From: Mangrovimonas futianensis
Lineage (GTDB): Bacteria; Bacteroidota; Bacteroidia; Flavobacteriales; Flavobacteriaceae
DNA: 64,000 bases
Reading direction: 5' to 3'
Assembly (NCBI RefSeq): GCF_021245805.1
Contig: NZ_JAJJNF010000010.1
Span: 45,428-109,427 of the forward strand
A model generated the notes under the pieces. That model saw only the letters and a list, made by a program, of their open reading frames with translations. It was not told the DNA's origin and did no database searches. Made by a program: the position numbers and the translations under genes. Every line of letters starts with the position of its first letter. Within the stretch, counting starts at the first letter, position 1. Below, one piece after another: positions 25,499-35,015 of the stretch.

Positions 25499-27544
25499 AT
25501 GAAGATTCAAGTTTATATTTCCCTGCTCTTAGGAATTAGTATCCTCTCCTGTAAACAGGATAAACAAAAAGCTATAACTTCTCTTTCCAACCATCAGGGA
25601 AACGAAGCTTATTCCGTCATAAATTACGGCGCCAAAATTGGATATTTGAAAACCGAGACTTCGGGCGATACCATCCATGTTGATTTTGACTATAAAAATA
25701 ATGGTCGTGGACCCTCTCTCAAAGAATCCCTTATTTTAAATACGGAAGGCCTACCTCTTTCATGGCATATTGAAGGTAATACCACCTTTGGCAATCAGGT
25801 AAATGAGCAGTTTGAGTACGAAAATAAATGGGCTAGATGGACAGACGCCACCGGTTCAGATAGCTTGAAAACGACTTCTCCACCATTCTATTCAAATCAA
25901 AATGGCAGCCCCTACTCCATGCTTTTGATGGCAAGACATCTATTGCGTCAAAAAGATCAAAAAGCACCTGTCTTACCCCAAGGTACAATTTCTCTCCAAA
26001 AAATAGAACCCATTCAATTGGAAGGAGATACCACAAATTTAAAATTGGCGTCCTATTCCATTTCAGGAAACAGCATGAACCCAAGCTATTTTGTGATGGA
26101 TGACCAGCAAAATTTATTTGCTACTATTTCTTCCCATACGGTCATCATTAAGGAAGGCTATGAGGACTTCACACAAAAAATGATTGATCTTTCAGAAACC
26201 TACGAAGCCCAACGGTTTACCGATTTACAAAAATCTTACGCCCACAACTATCCCAAAAAGGTTAGGATTAAACAAGTGAAGATTTTTGATCCGCAAACTT
26301 TAAATTTATCCAATATGGTGTCTGTAGTAGTTGAAGGTGACAAAATCTTGAGTATTGATGCCCCTGATACAGTTAGGGAAAATGAAGTTGTAATAGATGG
26401 TAATGGTGGAACCCTTATACCCGGTATGTATGACATGCATGCCCACACAGGTGAAAGACAAGGCCTTCTTAACCTATTGGCAGGCGTGACTTCCTTTAGA
26501 GATATGGGAAACCATAATGACGTTCTCACAAATTTGATGGTAAAAATTGATTCTGGATTATTGGCCGGACCAAGAATTCACAGATTGGGTTTTATTGAAG
26601 GTAAAAGTCCTTATAATAGTAATGGTGGTATTTTGGTATCCTCTTTGGAAGAAGCCTTGGAGGCTATTGATACCTATCACAACCAAGGGTTTTATGGTAT
26701 CAAATTATACAACAGTATGAATGGTGATTGGGCTCCAGAATTAGTTAAAAAAGCCCATGAATATGACATGTTTGTATGCGGTCACGTGCCGGCCTTCTCA
26801 AATGCCAACGCTATGCTTAATGCAGGTTTTGATGAAATGACCCATATCAACCAAACTATGTTAGGTTGGGTTTTAGAACCAGATGAGGACACACGAACGT
26901 TACTCAGGCTCACCGCTATGAAGCGATTTCCGCAAATTGATTTAAACAGTGAGCAAGTGCAAGAAACCATCGGTTTGTTTATCAAAAACAATACAGCCAT
27001 AGATCCTACTTTGGCTATTCATGAAGCCTTACTTCTAGGAAGAAATGGTACCATCTCCCCAGGTACTGTTGACTTTATATCTCATTTACCTCCCGCAGAA
27101 CAAAGAAGCTATAAAGTTGCATGGTCTGAAGTTACCAACAGTGAGGATGATGAAGCTTATAAAGGGGCGTTCAAAAAAATTATTGAGACCCTGACTCTTA
27201 TGAAAGATAAAGGCATACAAATAATACCTGGAACAGACATGGGTGGCTCTTTCTTTTTCCATCGGGAATTGGAATTATACCAACAGTTAGGCTTTACACC
27301 AGCCGAATTGTTAAAACTAGCAACTTATGACATGGCTGCATATCTGGGTGATAAAAATCTGGGAAGCATTAAACCAGGATATTTGGCAGACTTCTTTTTG
27401 GTTCCCGGTAATCCTGTAGAAGACCTTAAAGCCATTAAAACTGTTTCCATGGTATCAAAAGGTGGGACTTTCTATTATCCGAAAGAAATATACCCTTCTT
27501 TTGGTATTGAACCATTTACAGACATGCCTTCGGTTAAAGAATAA
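25499..27544 (+). CDS. Amidohydrolase-family lipoprotein
   Basis: The 681-residue protein begins with a lipoprotein signal (LGISILSC, C18). The N-terminal about 230 residues are a beta-rich region I do not recognise. The amidohydrolase domain follows, with MHAHTG (the HxH metal pair) near residue 315, further histidines in CGHVPAFSN and MTHINQT, and the metal/catalytic aspartate in PGTDMGG near residue 580. It ends with GYLADFFLV as in imidazolonepropionase-like enzymes. The substrate is unknown; the lipid anchor indicates action outside the cytoplasm. Confidence 0.85.
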   Translation: MKIQVYISLLLGISILSCKQDKQKAITSLSNHQGNEAYSVINYGAKIGYLKTETSGDTIHVDFDYKNNGRGPSLKESLILNTEGLPLSWHIEGNTTFGNQVNEQFEYENKWARWTDATGSDSLKTTSPPFYSNQNGSPYSMLLMARHLLRQKDQKAPVLPQGTISLQKIEPIQLEGDTTNLKLASYSISGNSMNPSYFVMDDQQNLFATISSHTVIIKEGYEDFTQKMIDLSETYEAQRFTDLQKSYAHNYPKKVRIKQVKIFDPQTLNLSNMVSVVVEGDKILSIDAPDTVRENEVVIDGNGGTLIPGMYDMHAHTGERQGLLNLLAGVTSFRDMGNHNDVLTNLMVKIDSGLLAGPRIHRLGFIEGKSPYNSNGGILVSSLEEALEAIDTYHNQGFYGIKLYNSMNGDWAPELVKKAHEYDMFVCGHVPAFSNANAMLNAGFDEMTHINQTMLGWVLEPDEDTRTLLRLTAMKRFPQIDLNSEQVQETIGLFIKNNTAIDPTLAIHEALLLGRNGTISPGTVDFISHLPPAEQRSYKVAWSEVTNSEDDEAYKGAFKKIIETLTLMKDKGIQIIPGTDMGGSFFFHRELELYQQLGFTPAELLKLATYDMAAYLGDKNLGSIKPGYLADFFLVPGNPVEDLKAIKTVSMVSKGGTFYYPKEIYPSFGIEPFTDMPSVKE

Positions 27545-27615
27545 TTTTTAATTATTTCAAGTATCTTTTTTAGTCTAAAGGTTTTAAATTTATAGGGACA
27601 CTTAATACGTCTTAA

Positions 27616-28176
27616 ATGAAAACCGAGAAAGAAAAAATGATGGCTGGTGAGCCATATGATGCACATTGTGAGGAAATGATTAGCATTAGAACCAAGGTAA
27701 AAAGGATTTTACACAAGCTGAATGTTACCGAATATTATACCGATAGATTTCAAGAAACCATTCATGAATTATGTCCAAACTCAGCTAAAAACATTCATTT
27801 AGAACCTCCCTTTTATTGCGATTATGGAGATAACATTTTTGCTGAAGAAGGTGTTTTTATCAATTTTGGAGCTGTTATTTTAGATGGGGCTCGGGTAACC
27901 ATAGGCAGAAAAACATTGATTGCCCCAGGAGTTCATATTTATACCGCAAGACATCCTTTAGATATTAAAGAACGTAGAGTTTGGGAAGATTGTAGTCCTG
28001 TGACCATAGGAGAAGAATGTTGGATTGGTGGGCACGCAACCCTTTGCCCTGGTGTGACAATTGGAGACCGCTCGGTTATAGGTGCTGGTTCTGTCGTAAC
28101 CAAAGACATTCCCGCAGATTCTTTAGCAGTAGGTAACCCAGCAAGAGTGGTAAAAAAACTAAATTTAAAGGAATAG
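27616..28176 (+). CDS. Sugar O-acetyltransferase (maltose/galactoside acetyltransferase type)
   Basis: The 186-residue protein has the Maa N-terminal motif (KEKMMAGEPYDAHCEEM) and a left-handed beta-helix of hexapeptide repeats (residues 70-180) with the catalytic histidine in YTARHPLD near 116. It transfers acetyl from acetyl-CoA to a sugar hydroxyl in the cytoplasm. The final VGNPARVVKKL is typical. It stands alone, with a TATCTTTT box upstream that could be a -7 element. Confidence 0.9.
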   Translation: MKTEKEKMMAGEPYDAHCEEMISIRTKVKRILHKLNVTEYYTDRFQETIHELCPNSAKNIHLEPPFYCDYGDNIFAEEGVFINFGAVILDGARVTIGRKTLIAPGVHIYTARHPLDIKERRVWEDCSPVTIGEECWIGGHATLCPGVTIGDRSVIGAGSVVTKDIPADSLAVGNPARVVKKLNLKE

Positions 28177-28289
28177 AAAACTTCAATTTGACATCTTAGA
28201 GAGATCCATAGAGTCCAAAAATAATTCCAGTCATTTTTTAAATTTTATTTCATATTCATTTCTTTATCTTAGTTGCATAAATACCCTAT

Positions 28290-29405
28290 ATGAAAAGATT
28301 TTTGGTTAAGTATCGAAGAAGTGCGTTCAGTCGTTTTATACAAAGGCACCAAAAATCAGCTCCCGTCATTTTCTTTATAGGTGGTTTTATATTTGACTCG
28401 CTTACATTGGGTCGTATTGACCGACTTTATGATATGATTGTTTTATGTTCCCATATGACTTTGGTGAGCATAACACTTTATCTTTTTAACGTTGCAGATG
28501 ATGGCAAGTGGAAAGGTACCTTTTTAGAGCGTTTTGAAACCTACTTCCCTTTGGCAATTCAATTTTTCTTTGGAGCACTTTCTAGTGCCTATGTGATTTA
28601 TTTTTCAAGAAGTGTCTCCCTATCAAAAACGACATCATTCTTTATTATATTAGTCATTCTACTATTTGCCAATGAGTTTTTAAAGCAACGTATTTCCAAT
28701 AAAAATTTACAGTTTAGTGTTTATTTCTTTATAAGCTTTACATTCTTTACCTTCATGGTTCCTGTGTTTATCAAAGAGATGAATCCAAATGTTTTTTTGT
28801 TTTCGGGAGCCATGAGTTTGGGGTGCACCTTATTTCTCATTCTTTTCATTTATAAAGTGAGTCCCACCACCCGCGCCGAAGTCAAACTACCTAGATTATT
28901 GGTGTTAATTTTTGGGATTTACATAACCATCAACACCTTTTATTATTTTAAATTAATTCCACCAGTACCTTTGGCCCTAAATCACGGAATTGTAGCTCAC
29001 AACATAGAAAATAAGGACCATAAGTATTTTGTGACATTCGAAAAAAGGAAAGCCCAACACATCTTTTGGCGAGAACACCGCTTGACTTATGCTCATAGGC
29101 CAGGTGAACGAGTCTATGTGTTTTCATCTGTTTTTGCACCAACCGAATTGGAAAAATATATTATCCACCGCTGGAAGTGGTACAATCCCAAAACTGAGGA
29201 ATGGGAAATTGTAGAAGATATTGGATATGATATCCAAGGAGGGCGTGATGAAGGCTTTAGAGGTTATACCTACAAAGCCAATGTAAAAGAAGGAGAATGG
29301 AAAGTGGAAGTGATCACAAATGAAGAATTGATTTTAGGTGTCATCGATTTTGTCATTGTTAATGATGGATCTTCTCCCAAACATTTAGTCACCAAAAAGT
29401 TTTAA
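28290..29405 (+). CDS. DUF2914 domain membrane protein
   Basis: This 371-residue protein has about seven membrane helices in the first 220 residues. A soluble C-terminal DUF2914 domain follows at about 300-360, with YIIHRWKWYNPKTEEWE and GYDIQGGRDEGFRGYTYK. The conserved W, H and R/GGR..G.R.YT pattern is that of DUF2914, whose function is unknown. The loop between membrane part and domain carries basic residues. A strong shared terminator follows immediately. Confidence 0.8.
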   Translation: MKRFLVKYRRSAFSRFIQRHQKSAPVIFFIGGFIFDSLTLGRIDRLYDMIVLCSHMTLVSITLYLFNVADDGKWKGTFLERFETYFPLAIQFFFGALSSAYVIYFSRSVSLSKTTSFFIILVILLFANEFLKQRISNKNLQFSVYFFISFTFFTFMVPVFIKEMNPNVFLFSGAMSLGCTLFLILFIYKVSPTTRAEVKLPRLLVLIFGIYITINTFYYFKLIPPVPLALNHGIVAHNIENKDHKYFVTFEKRKAQHIFWREHRLTYAHRPGERVYVFSSVFAPTELEKYIIHRWKWYNPKTEEWEIVEDIGYDIQGGRDEGFRGYTYKANVKEGEWKVEVITNEELILGVIDFVIVNDGSSPKHLVTKKF

Positions 29406-29406
29406 A

Positions 29407-29430
29407 AAAAGCGACCCTCGGGTCGCTTTT
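29407..29430. terminator. Bidirectional intrinsic terminator
   Basis: The stem GCGACCC/GGGTCGC (29411-29417, 29420-29426) has a 2-nt TC loop and is flanked by A and T runs. It serves the DUF2914 gene and the convergent ornithine aminotransferase gene. Confidence 0.93.
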
Positions 29431-29434
29431 CAAT

Positions 29435-30679
29435 TTAAGATTCAAATTCTTTAAGAGTTTCGATAATAATACTAACGCAATCCAATAATTGCTCTTCCGT
29501 CATAACTAACGGAGGTGCAAAACGAATAATATTACCATGGGTAGGTTTAGCAAGAAGTCCGTTATCACGAAGTTTCAAACAAATGTTCCAAGCTGTCTCG
29601 CTTTCCTCATCATCATTGATGACAATGGCGTTTAACAACCCTTTACCTCTAACCAAATTCACAATTTGACTGGTTTGAATGTATTTGTCTAATTCACTTC
29701 TGAACAAATCACCCAAGCGTTCAGCATTCTCTGCCAATTGTTCATCCTTAACAACTTCCAAGGCAGCCATGGCTACAGCAGCAGCCAAAGGATTCCCTCC
29801 AAAAGTACTTCCGTGAGTTCCTGGCTTAATTACTTTCATAACGTCATCATTAGCCAAAACAGCACTCACAGGATAGACACCACCGCTCATAGCTTTCCCC
29901 AAAATCAAGATATCTGGGGTAACATTCTCATGATTTACAGCCAATAATTTCCCAGTACGGGCAACTCCTGTCTGCACCTCATCAGCTATAAACAAAACAC
30001 CATAGGCTTCACAAAGAGCTTTGGCTTTACTTAAATAACCTTTAGATGGTACATAAACGCCTGCTTCTCCTTGAATAGGTTCTACTAAAAATCCAGCGAC
30101 CTTAGGATTTGACTTTAAAGTTTCTTCTAGTGCTTCCAGATTATCATAATCTATTTTGATAAATCCGTCCGTATAAGGACCAAAGTTTTTTCTAGCTACA
30201 GGGTCGTTTGAAAAGGATATAATCGTTGTGGTACGTCCGTGAAAATTGTTTTTACAAACTACAATTTCTGCTTCATTCTCATCAATACCCTTAACCTCAT
30301 AAGCCCATTTTCTACATATTTTAAGGGCCGTTTCAACAGCTTCGGCACCGGTATTCATCGGTAATAATTTATCAAACCCGAAATAATTGCAAGCAAACTC
30401 TTCATAACGTCCTAACATATCATTATAGAAAGCCCTTGAAGTTAAGGTTAGCTTTTGTGCTTGTTCGGTTAAAGCTCCTACAATACGTGGGTGACAATGC
30501 CCTTGATTTACAGCCGAATAGGCACTTAAAAAATCATAATACTTTTTACCTTCTACGTCCCAAACATATACCCCTTCTCCTCTACTTAATACTACAGGTA
30601 GCGGATGGTAATTGTGGGCGCCGTATTGGTCTTCTAATGCTATCGCTTGTTGCGAAGTCAATTGGTCTAAAACAGCCAT
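29435..30679 (-). CDS. rocD: Ornithine--oxo-acid transaminase
   Basis: This 414-residue class III PLP aminotransferase carries ADEVQTGVARTGKLLA and the PLP lysine in LILGKAMSGG, and starts DQLTSQQAIALEDQYGAHNY as ornithine aminotransferases do. It converts ornithine plus 2-oxoglutarate to glutamate 5-semialdehyde and glutamate in the cytoplasm, linking arginine and proline metabolism. Length is normal for the family. Transcribed alone. Confidence 0.93.
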   Translation of the reverse strand: MAVLDQLTSQQAIALEDQYGAHNYHPLPVVLSRGEGVYVWDVEGKKYYDFLSAYSAVNQGHCHPRIVGALTEQAQKLTLTSRAFYNDMLGRYEEFACNYFGFDKLLPMNTGAEAVETALKICRKWAYEVKGIDENEAEIVVCKNNFHGRTTTIISFSNDPVARKNFGPYTDGFIKIDYDNLEALEETLKSNPKVAGFLVEPIQGEAGVYVPSKGYLSKAKALCEAYGVLFIADEVQTGVARTGKLLAVNHENVTPDILILGKAMSGGVYPVSAVLANDDVMKVIKPGTHGSTFGGNPLAAAVAMAALEVVKDEQLAENAERLGDLFRSELDKYIQTSQIVNLVRGKGLLNAIVINDDEESETAWNICLKLRDNGLLAKPTHGNIIRFAPPLVMTEEQLLDCVSIIIETLKEFES

Positions 30680-30847
30680 TTTAATAAAATTTTAGTATGA
30701 AAAAAATAACCATTCCTTCTCTACCTTTATTCCTTCGAAGTTTCGAAAATTCAGCGTGGGAGAGAAATCATCCCTAAGAGGTTCGCAAATTAAGGAATCT
30801 TGAATGATTTTTAGAGAAAATCCTATCAATTATTCTATTTTTGCCCC

Positions 30848-32260
30848 ATGGCCAGAAAAAACAAAAGACACATATTTACTGAAGTTGAAGTAATTGATGC
30901 AGGAGCCAAAGGTAAGGCAGTCGCTAAAGCTTCAGACGGAAAGGTGATTTTCCTTTCAAATGCGGTTCCCGGTGATGTGGTAGACATCCAAACCTTTAAA
31001 AAACGTCGTGCCTATTACGAGGGTAAGGCCATCCATTTTCATAAATATTCGTCTAAACGTACCGAACCCGTTTGTGAGCATTTTGGTGTTTGTGGCGGTT
31101 GTAAATGGCAAAACATGGATTACCAATACCAATTGGAATTCAAACAAAATGAGGTAGAAAACAACCTAAAAAGAATCGGTCATCTCGAATTACCCGAAAC
31201 TACCAAAATATTAGGCTCTAAGGACGTCTATTTTTATAGAAATAAAATGGAATTTTCATTCAGTGATAGTCGCTGGCTAACTGAAAAGGAAATCAATTCT
31301 GAAAAGGATTTTGACAATAAAAATGCCTTAGGTTTTCATATCCCAGGTATGTGGGACAAGATTTTGGATATCAAAAAATGTTGGCTTCAAGAGGATCCCT
31401 CCAATGATATAAGAAACACTATCAAATCCTTTGCAACTGAGCATGGTTTGGAATTTTTCAATACTCGAAACCAAACCGGACTGCTCAGAACATTAATGAT
31501 CAGGACTTCTTCCATAGGAGAAATTATGGTGCTTGTTCAATTCTTTGAGGACAAAAAAGAACAAAGAGAAGCATTGCTAAACCATATATCAGAAAGCTTT
31601 CCACAGATTACATCATTGCTCTATGTGATAAACCAAAAAGCTAACGACACCCTTTACGATCAAGAAGTCATTTGCTACCAAGGTAGAGATCATATTTTTG
31701 AGGAAATGGAAGGTTTGCGTTTTAAAATCAATGCTAAATCCTTTTACCAAACCAATTCCAATCAAGCCTACGAGCTTTATAAAGTAACCCGTGACTTTGC
31801 ACAACTAACGGGTGAAGAATTGGTTTATGATTTATATACAGGGACCGGAACCATAGCTCAGTTCGTAGCTAAACAAGCCAAAAAAGTTATAGGTGTTGAA
31901 GCAGTACCGGATGCTATCACTGCGGCCAAAGCCAATGCACAATTTAACGGCATTGAAAACGTTGACTTTTTTGTTGGCGATATGAAAGAGGTTTTCAACG
32001 CCCAATTTATTAAAACCCATGGCAAGCCAGATGTCATCATAACCGATCCTCCTAGAGACGGGATGCACAAAGATGTGGTTGCCCAAATTTTAAAAATAGC
32101 ACCCAAACGCGTCGTGTATGTAAGTTGCAACAGTGCTACACAGGCAAGAGATTTGGCTCTTATGGCTGAAGATTATAAAGTGATCAAGGTACAACCAGTA
32201 GATATGTTTCCTCAAACACATCACGTTGAAAATGTCGTACTTTTAGAACGAATAAAATAA
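30848..32260 (+). CDS. rlmD: 23S rRNA (uracil-5-)-methyltransferase RlmD
   Basis: The 470-residue protein has a TRAM domain (about 10-65), four iron-sulfur cysteines in CEHFGVCGGCKW and a downstream C, and a SAM-binding domain (YDLYTGTGTIAQFVAK). The catalytic region is DPPRDG plus VYVSCNSATQARDLALM. It makes m5U1939 in 23S rRNA (RumA/RlmD type); homologues of other site specificity share these motifs, so the exact position is inference. A DUF6452 gene follows after 2 bp and a DUF6048 gene after that. Confidence 0.88.
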   Translation: MARKNKRHIFTEVEVIDAGAKGKAVAKASDGKVIFLSNAVPGDVVDIQTFKKRRAYYEGKAIHFHKYSSKRTEPVCEHFGVCGGCKWQNMDYQYQLEFKQNEVENNLKRIGHLELPETTKILGSKDVYFYRNKMEFSFSDSRWLTEKEINSEKDFDNKNALGFHIPGMWDKILDIKKCWLQEDPSNDIRNTIKSFATEHGLEFFNTRNQTGLLRTLMIRTSSIGEIMVLVQFFEDKKEQREALLNHISESFPQITSLLYVINQKANDTLYDQEVICYQGRDHIFEEMEGLRFKINAKSFYQTNSNQAYELYKVTRDFAQLTGEELVYDLYTGTGTIAQFVAKQAKKVIGVEAVPDAITAAKANAQFNGIENVDFFVGDMKEVFNAQFIKTHGKPDVIITDPPRDGMHKDVVAQILKIAPKRVVYVSCNSATQARDLALMAEDYKVIKVQPVDMFPQTHHVENVVLLERIK

Positions 32261-32262
32261 CT

Positions 32263-32802
32263 ATGAAAAAACTCTTTTTACTTCTTCTTTTGATGGTCGT
32301 TTCGTCTAATTGCGAACGAGATGACATCTGTGATGAAGGCAAAGTAACTACTCCAAGGCTTTATATAGGTTTTTACGATATCGATTTGATCAACTCCGAT
32401 ACGCCAAAAAATGTTGTTGGGTTGCGCGTTCAAGGTATTGGCAATGATGATTATTTAGCAACCTATTCAGGAAGTAGTCCATTAAACGAAATTTACCTTC
32501 CCTTGAAAACCACTGAGGATCAAACGCAATATAGTTTGATTAGGGATTACTCGGTAAATGATAATGATACACCTGATGACCCTAGTGATGATTTCATTGA
32601 GGGAAATGAAGACATTATTACCATTTCCTACCAAAGAGAAACAGAATATGTTTCAAGGGCTTGTGGCTATAAAACCAATTTTGCTTTTTTGACTGTAACC
32701 CCAGTTAACGATGGTGATAACTGGATACAAGCCATCCAATATGCCGAGGACAATATGACAATAGAAAACGAACAAGACATTCATGTTAAGATATATCACT
32801 AA
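32263..32802 (+). CDS. DUF6452 family lipoprotein
   Basis: This 179-residue protein has a lipoprotein signal (LLLLMVVSSNC, C18) and then CERDDICDEGKVTTPRL, which with the rest matches the flavobacterial DUF6452 family of unknown function. It starts 2 bp after rlmD and its last 20 bp overlap the DUF6048 gene, so the three form one operon. A linked function of the two DUF proteins in the envelope is likely but unknown. Confidence 0.8.
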   Translation: MKKLFLLLLLMVVSSNCERDDICDEGKVTTPRLYIGFYDIDLINSDTPKNVVGLRVQGIGNDDYLATYSGSSPLNEIYLPLKTTEDQTQYSLIRDYSVNDNDTPDDPSDDFIEGNEDIITISYQRETEYVSRACGYKTNFAFLTVTPVNDGDNWIQAIQYAEDNMTIENEQDIHVKIYH

Positions 32803-33556
32803 TATTTTTTGTATTGCTTTAGCTTCATTTTCAATGTTTGCGCAAAATGACAGTCTAGTCGGACAACAAGTTCAAGGAAATGTTTTGATTGTCGAGGAGC
32901 CCAAATCTGATTCGCTAAAGATAAAAGAGACTTATGGGTTGCGATTGGGAGTTGATGTAAGCAAGTTTATAAGACCATTTGTTGAGGATGATTACACTGG
33001 TTTTGAGGTTATGGGAGATTACCGTCTTACCAGAAAATGGTACTTGGCAGGAGAAATAGGCGCTGAAAACAAGCGCACCCAAGACAATGATTATTTAGAT
33101 GTCACCACTCAAGGGACCTATTTTAAAGCTGGAGCCGACTGGAATGCCTACGAAAATTGGTATGGCATGGAAAACATGATTTACCTTGGCTTTCGTGTTG
33201 GAGCTAGTTCATTTAGACAAACGCTTCATTCTTATGGGGTGTATTCCACAGATCAATATTGGCAACCCCAATTTACCAATAATGAAGAACAAGAGTTCAA
33301 GGGACTTTCTGCTATTTGGGGAGAAGTTATTGCGGGACTTAAAGTAGAAGTGTTCAATAACATCTATATGGGCGTCAATGTGCAATTCAAATATCTGGTT
33401 ACCCAAGATGAGCCATCTGGTTTTGAAAACCTATACATTCCGGGATATCAGCGTACTTATGACAGTAGTAACTTCGGATTTGGTTTTGGATACAATGTAT
33501 CTTATCTCATTCCTTTCTTTAAAAAAGATAAAAAGAAAATAACCGAAGAAGAATAG
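32783..33556 (+). CDS. DUF6048 family outer-membrane-like protein
   Basis: The 257-residue protein has a Sec signal (CIALASFSMFAQ). A beta-barrel-like pattern of alternating aromatic strands (WYLAGEIG, YLGFRVGASSF, FGFGFGYNVSYLIPFF) is consistent with a small outer-membrane barrel of the DUF6048 family. It overlaps DUF6452 by 20 bp. The tail is highly charged (KKDKKKITEEE). Function unknown. Confidence 0.78.
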   Translation: MLRYITNIFCIALASFSMFAQNDSLVGQQVQGNVLIVEEPKSDSLKIKETYGLRLGVDVSKFIRPFVEDDYTGFEVMGDYRLTRKWYLAGEIGAENKRTQDNDYLDVTTQGTYFKAGADWNAYENWYGMENMIYLGFRVGASSFRQTLHSYGVYSTDQYWQPQFTNNEEQEFKGLSAIWGEVIAGLKVEVFNNIYMGVNVQFKYLVTQDEPSGFENLYIPGYQRTYDSSNFGFGFGYNVSYLIPFFKKDKKKITEEE

Positions 33557-33679
33557 CTAATTGTTATCGGGAACATTTTGCGTCGATATACATGCTCAAA
33601 CTTCCCGTTCTTGAATGCCAAATTCCCATGATAATTTACAACTAAGAACCGTTTTAAAGTTATTTAGCTTAAAGAATAG

Positions 33680-34837
33680 TTAATCTTGGTACTTTGCCTT
33701 TTTACTGCCCTCGTAGATTTCATATTTCACCAATTTCGACTCCAATTTGGCATTGAAAACCTTAATCTTTCTTGATGGTCTAAGTCCCACATGTTTTAAA
33801 GCATCTAGGTTGGAGGTTATGAACCAAGCTTCTGTACCTGGATAACTTTGTTTAAGGGTATCACCAATATTCTTATAGAAATTTTCCATATCAATATCCA
33901 AACGCTCTCCATACGGCGGATTAAAAACCATATGAAGTTTTCCATCCATAGGTTTTTCCGTTTTGAAAAAATCTTGGTGTTCAATAGTTATAAACTCATC
34001 CAAATGGGCATTCTTAATATTGTCGATAGCCTTTCTAACTGCTGAAGGCGATTTATCATACCCAATCATTTTATGGTGAAAATCTCTTGTTTTCTTCAAT
34101 AGGGACTCTTCAATCATTTCAAACAAATCAACATCCCAATCCTGCCAGCGTTCAAAAGCAAATTCCTTACGCATTAAATTGGGCGGAATGTTACAGGCAA
34201 TCATAGCCGCTTCTGCCAACATGGTTCCACTACCACACATGGGGTCCATAAAATTGGATTGTCCATCCCAACCAGACATCATAATCAATCCAGCTGCCAG
34301 AACTTCATTGATAGGTGCTATGTTGGTAGCTGTTTTATATCCTCTTCTGTGCAACGATTCACCCGAAGAATCTAAAGAAATGGTACAAAGGTTTCTGTCA
34401 ATATGAACATTAATTTTTAAATCAGGGAATCTTAAATCGATATTGGGTCTATCGCCAGATTGGTTTCTAAATCTATCCACAATAGCATCTTTGGTTTTTA
34501 GCGCTATAAACTTGGAATGCGTAAAAACTTTAGAGTGTACTGTTGCATCAATAGCCAAAGTTCCAGTCGGCTTTAAATAGCGTTCCCAGGGCATTTTATA
34601 TACTGCATCATAAAGATCCTGTTCACTTCTTATGTGAAATGTCTTTAAGGGTTTTAATATTTTGATAGCGGTTCTAAGCGCCAAGTTCGCCTTATACATA
34701 AAGCCCTTATCCCCTACAAAGCTTACATTCCTCACACCTTTCTCAATATCCATCGCTCCTAACTGTAGTAACTCTTTGGCTAGTAAATCTTCAAAACCAA
34801 ATAAGGTTTTGGCCACCATTTTAAAATTATTATCCAT
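33680..34837 (-). CDS. THUMP-domain class I RNA methyltransferase (RlmL N-terminal type)
   Basis: This 385-residue protein has an N-terminal ferredoxin-like/THUMP region (about 1-155) and a SAM methyltransferase domain with DPMCGSGTMLAEAAM and the catalytic NPPYGERLD. It resembles the guanine-N2 methyltransferase half of RlmL, which acts on 23S rRNA. Bacteroidota usually encode this half alone. Transcribed alone on the minus strand, divergent from the SAM methyltransferase gene at 35016. Confidence 0.85.
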   Translation of the reverse strand: MDNNFKMVAKTLFGFEDLLAKELLQLGAMDIEKGVRNVSFVGDKGFMYKANLALRTAIKILKPLKTFHIRSEQDLYDAVYKMPWERYLKPTGTLAIDATVHSKVFTHSKFIALKTKDAIVDRFRNQSGDRPNIDLRFPDLKINVHIDRNLCTISLDSSGESLHRRGYKTATNIAPINEVLAAGLIMMSGWDGQSNFMDPMCGSGTMLAEAAMIACNIPPNLMRKEFAFERWQDWDVDLFEMIEESLLKKTRDFHHKMIGYDKSPSAVRKAIDNIKNAHLDEFITIEHQDFFKTEKPMDGKLHMVFNPPYGERLDIDMENFYKNIGDTLKQSYPGTEAWFITSNLDALKHVGLRPSRKIKVFNAKLESKLVKYEIYEGSKKAKYQD

Positions 34838-34926
34838 ATTGGGTTTTTAATTGCTAGCAAAAATACCATATTTTTGTGGCTTAGTTAATCTTTTTTAGTC
34901 GGGTTAAGGATTGAACACTTGTTGGA

Positions 34927-34960
34927 GCTTTTTTTTGGCGGAATTTCTGCCTAAAAAAGC
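34927..34960. repeat. Intergenic hairpin 1
   Basis: GCTTTTTTTTGGC (34927-34939) and GCCTAAAAAAGC (34949-34960) form a near-perfect inverted repeat with a 9-nt loop between two divergent genes. It is not placed to terminate either. It may be part of an interspersed element together with the palindrome 18 bp downstream. Confidence 0.55.
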
Positions 34961-34977
34961 GACTTGTGAAAGCCTGA

Positions 34978-35001
34978 TTCAAAATTCTTTAGAATTTTGA
35001 A
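34978..35001. repeat. Intergenic palindrome 2 upstream of a methyltransferase gene
   Basis: TTCAAAATTCT (34978-34988) and AGAATTTTGAA (34991-35001) are a perfect 11-bp inverted repeat with a 2-nt gap, ending 14 bp before the ATG at 35016. It could be an operator or part of a dispersed repeat. Confidence 0.6.
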
Positions 35002-35015
35002 AACCCCATTATACT

